DNA of 12,468 nt, taken from the NCBI GenBank assembly GCA_029979325.1, contig JAPOHS010000032.1, forward strand, positions 1-12,468, written 5' to 3'. Below the pieces are notes generated by a model that searched no databases, was not told the origin of the DNA, and was given only the letters and a program-made list of their open reading frames with translations. Origin of the DNA: Pseudomonadota bacterium (GTDB taxonomy: Bacteria; Pseudomonadota; Gammaproteobacteria; UBA11654). Positions 7,503 to 12,468 of the stretch are shown here, piece after piece (position 1 is the first letter of the stretch; the number at the start of each line of letters is the position of its first letter). Position numbers and translations under genes: made by a program.

Positions 7503-9416
7503 ATGAAAATAACATTGCCAGATAAATCTGTTAAAGAACTGCCAAAGGGCGTGACAGGTCTCGATGTTGCTATGTCTATTGGGCCAGGGCTCGCTAAAAG
7601 TGCGATTGCTGTCAATATTGATGGCGAACAAAAGGATTTAAGTGATCCAATAAATGCTGACTGTACATTATCCATTATCACGCTGGATTCAGAAGAAGGG
7701 CTTGAGATCATGCGACATACAACAGCGGCTCAAGTACTCGCATTGGCAATTAAGACTATTTATCCTGACTCAAAATTGGCAATTGGACCAACCATTGAAA
7801 ATGGTTTTTACTATGATTTCCATACAAAGGACCCTATATCTACAGAAGATCTTCCTCGAATAGAAGAAGAAATGAGAAAAATCATTAAAGAAAAGTCAGA
7901 AATCAGGAAGTCGTTTCATGACAAGAACAACGCCATGGAACAATTCAAAAACTTATCTGAAGACTATAAGGTAAAAATCATTCAAGAATCAGATCAGGCT
8001 GAGGATTTTCAAATTTACAAAAATGTGAACAATGAATTTATTGATCTCTGCAGAGGGCCGCATCTTCCAAGCTTATCTCACATTGGGGCCTTTAAACTAA
8101 CAAAGGTTTCTGGCGCATACTGGAAAGGCGATTCAAGCAATGAAATGCTTACAAGAATCTATGGCACTGCCTGGCGAAATAAAAAAGAATTAGATGAGTA
8201 CCTGGTTCAGCTTGAGGAAGCCGAAAAAAGAGATCATCGAAGGATCGGAAAGGATCTGGATCTCTTCAGTATCCAAGAAGATGCTGGGGGTGGACTTGTT
8301 TTCTGGCATCCAAATGGATCCAGAATCAGAAGTGAAATTGAGAAGTACTGGAAAAATGAACATGAGAAAGCAGGCTATGAACTGTTATATACCCCTCACA
8401 TTGCTCTCGATACACTCTGGCAAACCTCTGGTCACACAGATTTTTATGAGGAATCAATGTACACACCGATAGATGACGAAAATCAATCCTATCGTTTGAA
8501 GCCGATGAACTGCCCATTCCATGTTCTGATATACAAAGATAAATTAAGGTCTTACAGAGAATTTCCAATCAGATGGGCTGAACTAGGAACTGTATACAGG
8601 CATGAGATGACTGGAGCACTTCATGGCTTGATGAGAGTCAGAGGCTTTACACAAGATGATGCACATGTTTTCTGTACAGAAGACCAGATTGAACAAGAAA
8701 TCAGTGAAATCTTGGAGTTGGCTATTAATATGCTGAATAAATTCACATTTACTGAATTTGAAATACATCTTGCAACGAGACCTGAAAAATATGTCGGCAG
8801 TGAGGATATATGGGATAAGGCAACAGATGCACTAACTGATGCTCTCAATGAGAGAGGTCTAAATTATGAGATGGATGAAGGCGGCGGTGCTTTCTATGGG
8901 CCTAAAATAGACATCAAAATAAAAGATGCGATAGGAAGACTTTGGCAATGCTCAACCATACAGCTTGATTTTAATCTGCCTGAGCGATTCGATATGAGAT
9001 ACATAGGAAGCGATGGTCAGAAACATCATCCGATCATGATACATCGTGCATTGCTTGGTTCAGTGGAGAGATTCTTTGGAATCTTGGTTGAACATTTTGC
9101 TGGAAAATTCCCATTATGGCTCGCTCCAGTTCAAGTTTCTGTCTTGCCGATTAATCAAAAACAACATGATTATGCAGATTCAGTACACAAGATTCTGAAA
9201 AAAAATGGCTTAAGAGCAGAAATTGACTTGAGAAACGAAAAAATAGGCTCTAAAATTCGCGATCACACCTTAAATAAGGTACCTTACATGGTTGTTTTAG
9301 GTGACCGAGAAGTTTGTGATGAGGAAATCACCATCAGGACACAAAAAGGTGATGATTTAGGCAATATGAAACTAGAGAGTTTTTTAGAAAAAGTTGCTGA
9401 AGAAGTTAATAATTAA
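7503..9416 (+). CDS. thrS: Threonyl-tRNA synthetase
   Basis: This 637-residue class II synthetase charges tRNA-Thr. An N-terminal TGS domain (1-61) is followed by the editing domain (about 62-225), the catalytic core (about 245-535) and the anticodon-binding domain (from about 540, starting APVQVSVLP). Zinc ligands of the active site are Cys337 (KPMNCPFH), His388 (TQDDAH) and His514 (MIHRALLG). Motif 2 is seen as [17 protein letters not shown]. In the editing domain the CxxxH half is kept (Cys183, His187 in CRGPH), but the HxxxH half reads HTTAAQ (72-77), so the second His appears to be replaced by Gln with a one-residue insertion. The gene starts 19 bp after the YdeP-like gene, with a weak GAAGAAG (7486-7492) as ribosome binding site. 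There is no room for an E. coli-like thrS translational operator unless it lies inside the upstream gene. Confidence 0.97.
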   Translation: MKITLPDKSVKELPKGVTGLDVAMSIGPGLAKSAIAVNIDGEQKDLSDPINADCTLSIITLDSEEGLEIMRHTTAAQVLALAIKTIYPDSKLAIGPTIENGFYYDFHTKDPISTEDLPRIEEEMRKIIKEKSEIRKSFHDKNNAMEQFKNLSEDYKVKIIQESDQAEDFQIYKNVNNEFIDLCRGPHLPSLSHIGAFKLTKVSGAYWKGDSSNEMLTRIYGTAWRNKKELDEYLVQLEEAEKRDHRRIGKDLDLFSIQEDAGGGLVFWHPNGSRIRSEIEKYWKNEHEKAGYELLYTPHIALDTLWQTSGHTDFYEESMYTPIDDENQSYRLKPMNCPFHVLIYKDKLRSYREFPIRWAELGTVYRHEMTGALHGLMRVRGFTQDDAHVFCTEDQIEQEISEILELAINMLNKFTFTEFEIHLATRPEKYVGSEDIWDKATDALTDALNERGLNYEMDEGGGAFYGPKIDIKIKDAIGRLWQCSTIQLDFNLPERFDMRYIGSDGQKHHPIMIHRALLGSVERFFGILVEHFAGKFPLWLAPVQVSVLPINQKQHDYADSVHKILKKNGLRAEIDLRNEKIGSKIRDHTLNKVPYMVVLGDREVCDEEITIRTQKGDDLGNMKLESFLEKVAEEVNN

Positions 9417-9430
9417 GGAGAAAAAATATC
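9415..9430 (+). promoter_or_regulatory. Strong ribosome binding site and AUC start of infC
   Basis: AAGGAG at 9415-9420, overlapping the thrS stop codon, stands 7 nt before ATC at 9428-9430. This is the best Shine-Dalgarno match at any gene start in the window. It points to a codon that is not ATG, GTG or TTG, and it decides the infC start. Confidence 0.8.
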
Positions 9431-9946
9431 GCTGCTAAAAAGAGGATTCGGAAGAATAGCCAAATAAGAGCTTCTGAGATTCGTTTAATAGATGAAGATG
9501 GTAGTCAATTAGGGATTTTACCGATAGGAGAAGCCATTGAGATGGCAGCGGGAAAAGGCTTAGATGTTGTTGAAGTTTCACCAAATACAGAACCGCCTGT
9601 TTGCAAGATCTTAGATTACGGTAAGTACTTATTCGAGCAAAAGAAAAAAACGCAGGGAGCTAAAAAGAAACAAAAAACAATCCAGGTCAAAGAAATTAAA
9701 TTTCGGCCATTGATTGAGAAAGGAGACTATGAAGTCAAAGTTAATAAAATAAGAGACTTCATAGAGCAAGGAAATAAAGTAAAAATATCATTGAGGTACA
9801 GAGGTAGAGAAATGAGACACGTAGAGTTGGGACATGACCTATTGAAGAGAGTTCTGACCGATATAGAGGGAATATCATCTGTGGAGCAGGAAGTCCAATT
9901 CGAGGGCAGACAGCTCATCACGGTGGTTGCACCAAAACACAATTGA
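9428..9946 (+). CDS. infC: Translation initiation factor IF-3 with a non-canonical AUC start
   Basis: This is a 172-residue IF-3. The first in-frame ATG, at 9542, would give only 134 residues and remove the conserved N-terminal IRASEIRLIDEDGSQLG part. The frame is open upstream to ATC at 9428, which has AAGGAG at ideal distance and gives a protein near the usual length (E. coli 180). The N-domain ends with the family signature around SPNTEPPVCKILDYGKYLFEQ. The lysine-rich linker and the C-domain (IQVKEIKFRP, RYRGREM, EGRQLITVVAPK) follow. IF-3 binds the 30S subunit and rejects non-standard start codons. E. coli infC starts with AUU and is autoregulated through this discrimination. The AUC start here should allow the same feedback, which is inference from the mechanism. 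It begins 11 nt after thrS and ends 10 nt before rpmI. Confidence 0.93.
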   Translation: MAAKKRIRKNSQIRASEIRLIDEDGSQLGILPIGEAIEMAAGKGLDVVEVSPNTEPPVCKILDYGKYLFEQKKKTQGAKKKQKTIQVKEIKFRPLIEKGDYEVKVNKIRDFIEQGNKVKISLRYRGREMRHVELGHDLLKRVLTDIEGISSVEQEVQFEGRQLITVVAPKHN

Positions 9947-9956
9947 GAATTAAATT

Positions 9957-10154
9957 ATGCCAAAGTTAAAAACAAATAAGGGAGCTGCTAAACGTTTTAA
10001 AAAAACTGGTAGCGGTAAATTCAAGCGAAGTTCATCTCACTTGAATCATATACTCACTAAAAAAAGCAGTAAAAGAAAAAGACAGCTTCGGAAGTCTTCA
10101 CTGATTGCAGAGGGTGATATGAAGAGTGTAAAAAAACTATTGCCTTACAGTTAA
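9957..10154 (+). CDS. rpmI: 50S ribosomal protein L35
   Basis: The product is a 65-residue, very basic protein starting [20 protein letters not shown], the L35 signature. It ends with [11 protein letters not shown], as in most bacterial L35 proteins. It is a structural protein of the large subunit. It lies 10 nt after infC and 14 nt before rplT. The intergenic L20-binding operator known between infC and rpmI in E. coli cannot fit in the 10 nt present here, so any L20 feedback must use coding-region RNA or be absent. Confidence 0.97.
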   Translation: MPKLKTNKGAAKRFKKTGSGKFKRSSSHLNHILTKKSSKRKRQLRKSSLIAEGDMKSVKKLLPYS

Positions 10155-10168
10155 TATAGGACAGACAA

Positions 10169-10531
10169 ATGGCTAGAGTAAAAAGAGGCGTAACATCAAA
10201 AGCAAGACATAAGAAGGTACTTAAAAAGACCAAAGGTCAATACGGTGCCAGAAGCCGTCTGATTAAAGTTGCAAAACAAGCTGCCACTAAAGCAGGTCAA
10301 TATGCTTATAGAGACAGAAGGAAGAAAAAGAGTACATTCAGAGCACTGTGGATTGTTAGAATCAATGCCGCAGCTAGAGAAAATAATCTTTCTTATAGTA
10401 AATTAATGCATGGTCTCAGATCTGCGGGCGTTGAAATTGATCGAAAAATGCTTGCAGATATAGCAGTTCATGATGCTGATGCATTTAAAGCCATATCGGA
10501 TAAAGCAAAAACCGCATTAGAGAATGCCTGA
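10169..10531 (+). CDS. rplT: 50S ribosomal protein L20
   Basis: The product is a 120-residue basic protein with the full L20 pattern: [19 protein letters not shown], then the long basic helix region around [17 protein letters not shown], and the globular domain with [14 protein letters not shown] and [19 protein letters not shown]. It binds 23S rRNA early in 50S assembly and in several bacteria represses its own operon. The TGA stop overlaps the pheS ATG by one base (TGATG), which predicts translational coupling into pheS. Confidence 0.97.
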   Translation: MARVKRGVTSKARHKKVLKKTKGQYGARSRLIKVAKQAATKAGQYAYRDRRKKKSTFRALWIVRINAAARENNLSYSKLMHGLRSAGVEIDRKMLADIAVHDADAFKAISDKAKTALENA

Positions 10532-11514
10532 TGGGCGACAATCTTTCAGATCTGTCAAACTCAGCAATCCAAGAAATAAATGAATGTTCATCATCGAATG
10601 AACTCGAATCCCTCAGAGTCAAATATCTCGGCAAGAAAGGAACTGTAACAACGGCACTTAAATCCTTATCAAAAATTGATCCAAAAGATCGTCCAGCTCA
10701 TGGAAAAAGAATCAATGAAATCAAAACATTGATTCAGGATAAACTTTTAGAAAGAAAAGCAACCATACAAAAGGAAGAGATCAATCAAAACATTGAAGAC
10801 AAAATGATTGATGTCACTCTTCCAGGAAGAGGGAATTTTCAGGGCCATAGACACCCTGTAACCAAGACACTTTTAGAAATTGAAGAAATATTCTATGGTG
10901 CGGGCTTTGTTGTTGAAGATGGTCCAGAGATAGAAGATGAGTATCATAATTTCACTGCTTTAAATATTCCCCATAACCACCCTGCAAGGGCAATGCATGA
11001 TACATTTTACTTTAACTCTGAGTATTTACTGAGAACACATACATCTCCCATTCAGATTCGAAGCATGGAAAAAGATGGTGTACCAATCAGGGTCATTGCA
11101 CCAGGTAAAGTTTATCGAAGAGATTCTGATATAACTCATACGCCCATGTTTCATCAAATTGAAGGGCTTGTAATTGATAAAGGAATCAACTTCAGTCACC
11201 TCAAAGGAATATTACATCAATTCATTAACACATTTTTTGAAGAGAACACTGATGTGCGTTTTAGACCATCTTATTTCCCTTTTACTGAGCCATCTGCAGA
11301 AGTGGATATACTTTCTAAAGATGATAAATGGTTGGAAATACTTGGATGCGGCATGGTTCATCCAAAAGTTTTAGAAAACCTTGGTATTAATACTGATACA
11401 TATAGTGGTTATGCTTTTGGCATGGGAGTGGAAAGATTAGCGATGCTCAAATATGGCATCAAAGACATACGATCTTTTTATGAAAATGATCTTAATTTCT
11501 TAAATCAATTCTAA
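10531..11514 (+). CDS. pheS: Phenylalanyl-tRNA synthetase alpha subunit
   Basis: This 327-residue protein has the length of E. coli PheS. An N-terminal coiled coil (about 1-85) that contacts tRNA is followed by the class II catalytic domain. Landmarks are GRGNFQGHRHPVTKTL (motif 1 region), HTSPIQIRSM, RVIAPGKVYRRDSDITHTPMF (motif 2), FTEPSAEVDI, WLEILGCGMVHP and GMGVERLAML (motif 3). It pairs with PheT as an alpha2beta2 enzyme that charges tRNA-Phe. It starts on the rplT stop codon, so the pheM leader and attenuator found before pheS in E. coli are absent. pheT starts 2 nt after it. Confidence 0.97.
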   Translation: MGDNLSDLSNSAIQEINECSSSNELESLRVKYLGKKGTVTTALKSLSKIDPKDRPAHGKRINEIKTLIQDKLLERKATIQKEEINQNIEDKMIDVTLPGRGNFQGHRHPVTKTLLEIEEIFYGAGFVVEDGPEIEDEYHNFTALNIPHNHPARAMHDTFYFNSEYLLRTHTSPIQIRSMEKDGVPIRVIAPGKVYRRDSDITHTPMFHQIEGLVIDKGINFSHLKGILHQFINTFFEENTDVRFRPSYFPFTEPSAEVDILSKDDKWLEILGCGMVHPKVLENLGINTDTYSGYAFGMGVERLAMLKYGIKDIRSFYENDLNFLNQF

Positions 11515-11516
11515 TT

Positions 11517-12468
11517 ATGAAGTTGCCTGTTACATGGATTAATGAGTCATTCAAAAAAGACTATAGTGCAGATGATCTATCTGATCTCTTAACGCTATCT
11601 GGGATTGAGTCAGAAATAGATAAGGATAAAGGTGAAGAAATTCTTGATATCTCATTGACCCCTAATCGTGCTGATTGCTTCAGTTATAAAGGAATCATCC
11701 AAGAAATCAGTGCGTTGGATAATGCGAAGGTTGAATATGAAGATCTTCCTGTCACTGAAATACATCATAAGGAATACATGAAGGTTGATGTTCAATCCAA
11801 GGAAGACTGTCCTGTTTTCATGACCAGAGTGATCAAATCAATTAATAAAGATGCACAAACGCCAAAATGGCTCAAAAAAAGACTTGAGCTCTCTGGTTAC
11901 AAATCGATCAATGCAATTGTTGATATTGCTAATTTTGTAATGCTAGAAACTGGACAACCCTTACATACTTATGACTTAAGGAAGATTGATGAAAAAATTA
12001 TAGTACGAAGAGCAAATGACAAAGAGGCTCTAGATATCCTTGACGGCAGTAGAAAACTTCTAGATTCAAATTTTCTTGTTATTGCTGATACAAAGAAAGT
12101 ATTGGGTATAGCAGGAATCATGGGGAGCCTTGACTCAGGTATATCTGATGAAACCGAAGACATTGTATTAGAGTCAGCATATTTTAATTTTGAAACAATC
12201 ATGGGAAGAGCGAGATCACTCAGTTTACACAGTGAAGCAAGCATGAGGTTTGAAAGGGGGGTTGACCCAATGATACAGGAGTATGCGATACAAAGATTCA
12301 CAAGCTTAATCAATGAAATTGCTGGGGGATCGAATGGTCCCATTCATGCATCAATGAGCAAAAAAGCACTGCCTAAAAATAAATTCATTACTCTTAGAAA
12401 AAATAAGATCAAGCAAATATTAGGTATAACAATTCCAAATCAAACAATTAAGAACATTCTCAATCGGC
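11517..12468 (+). CDS. pheT: Phenylalanyl-tRNA synthetase beta subunit, N-terminal part, lacking the OB-fold domain
   Basis: The ATG at 11517 opens a frame that runs uninterrupted for 317 codons to the window edge. The start MKLPVTWINE and LTLSGIESEID match the B1 segment of PheT. The core continues with DISLTPNRADCFSYKGI, INAIVDIANFVMLETGQPLH, VLGIAGIMG, the DETEDIVLESAYFN stretch and RFERGVDP, covering the B3/B4 editing domain and the following region. Between residues 35 and 42 the protein jumps straight from B1 to B3. The conserved Cys of NRADC is at residue 54 but near 170 in E. coli, so about 115 residues are missing, corresponding to the tRNA_bind OB-fold domain (B2). The frame is intact across the junction, so this is not a frameshift. 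The rest of the gene lies outside the window. Confidence 0.95.
   Translation, partial: MKLPVTWINESFKKDYSADDLSDLLTLSGIESEIDKDKGEEILDISLTPNRADCFSYKGIIQEISALDNAKVEYEDLPVTEIHHKEYMKVDVQSKEDCPVFMTRVIKSINKDAQTPKWLKKRLELSGYKSINAIVDIANFVMLETGQPLHTYDLRKIDEKIIVRRANDKEALDILDGSRKLLDSNFLVIADTKKVLGIAGIMGSLDSGISDETEDIVLESAYFNFETIMGRARSLSLHSEASMRFERGVDPMIQEYAIQRFTSLINEIAGGSNGPIHASMSKKALPKNKFITLRKNKIKQILGITIPNQTIKNILNR

Noticed and set aside
9542..9946. infC starting at the first ATG (134 residues)
   Set aside because: It would remove the conserved first part of the IF-3 N-domain, and it ignores the strong ribosome binding site in front of ATC 9428.
11514..11700. pheT as a broken gene or frameshift
   Set aside because: The frame is continuous, and conserved PheT motifs appear on both sides of the missing domain without any stop. 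A clean domain deletion explains it better.
11969..12343. 124-codon open frame on the minus strand
   Set aside because: It is antisense to pheT, whose own frame is continuous and strongly conserved here.

Overview
The window is an AT-rich, very gene-dense stretch of bacterial chromosome. Eleven genes and partial genes fill almost all of it, with gaps of 2 to 19 bp or short overlaps between co-directional neighbours. The only longer gene-free stretch is a 70 bp divergent region at 418-487. No gap exceeds 300 bp, and I see no tRNA or rRNA gene, CRISPR array, insertion sequence or convincing terminator. A UbiH/UbiF-type monooxygenase, a GlpE-type rhodanese, an FdsGBA formate dehydrogenase and the order thrS-infC-rpmI-rplT-pheS-pheT all point to a proteobacterium, most likely a streamlined gammaproteobacterium. 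A free-living marine low-GC lineage would fit, but that is inference.

Region 1 (1-417, minus strand) is the N-terminal part of a ubiquinone-biosynthesis-type FAD monooxygenase, cut by the window edge. It diverges from everything else across a short AT-rich promoter region.

Region 2 (488-7483, plus strand) is a formate oxidation operon. It holds a single-domain rhodanese, then the diaphorase subunits FdsG and FdsB, then the molybdo/tungsto catalytic subunit FdsA. FdsA has all its iron-sulfur ligands and the active-site Cys381-His382 and Arg582. The fifth gene encodes a second molybdopterin-oxidoreductase-like protein of the YdeP/FdhF-like alpha-subunit family (TIGR01701 type). It lacks the N-terminal iron-sulfur domain and has a rewritten active-site arginine motif. 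No fdsC, fdsD or fdhD is present. FdsGBA would oxidise formate to CO2 and reduce NAD+.

Region 3 (7503-12468, plus strand) is the classical translation operon: thrS, infC, rpmI, rplT, pheS and the start of pheT. It follows the formate genes after only 19 bp, with no leader or terminator, so formate oxidation and translation genes look like one long transcription unit. Three local peculiarities stand out. infC appears to start at a non-canonical AUC codon. ThrRS has a disrupted HxxxH editing motif. PheT lacks the whole N-terminal OB-fold tRNA-binding domain, about 115 residues.

The most interesting candidates are the cluster-less second molybdopterin protein coupled to a complete FDH, and the PheT domain loss.
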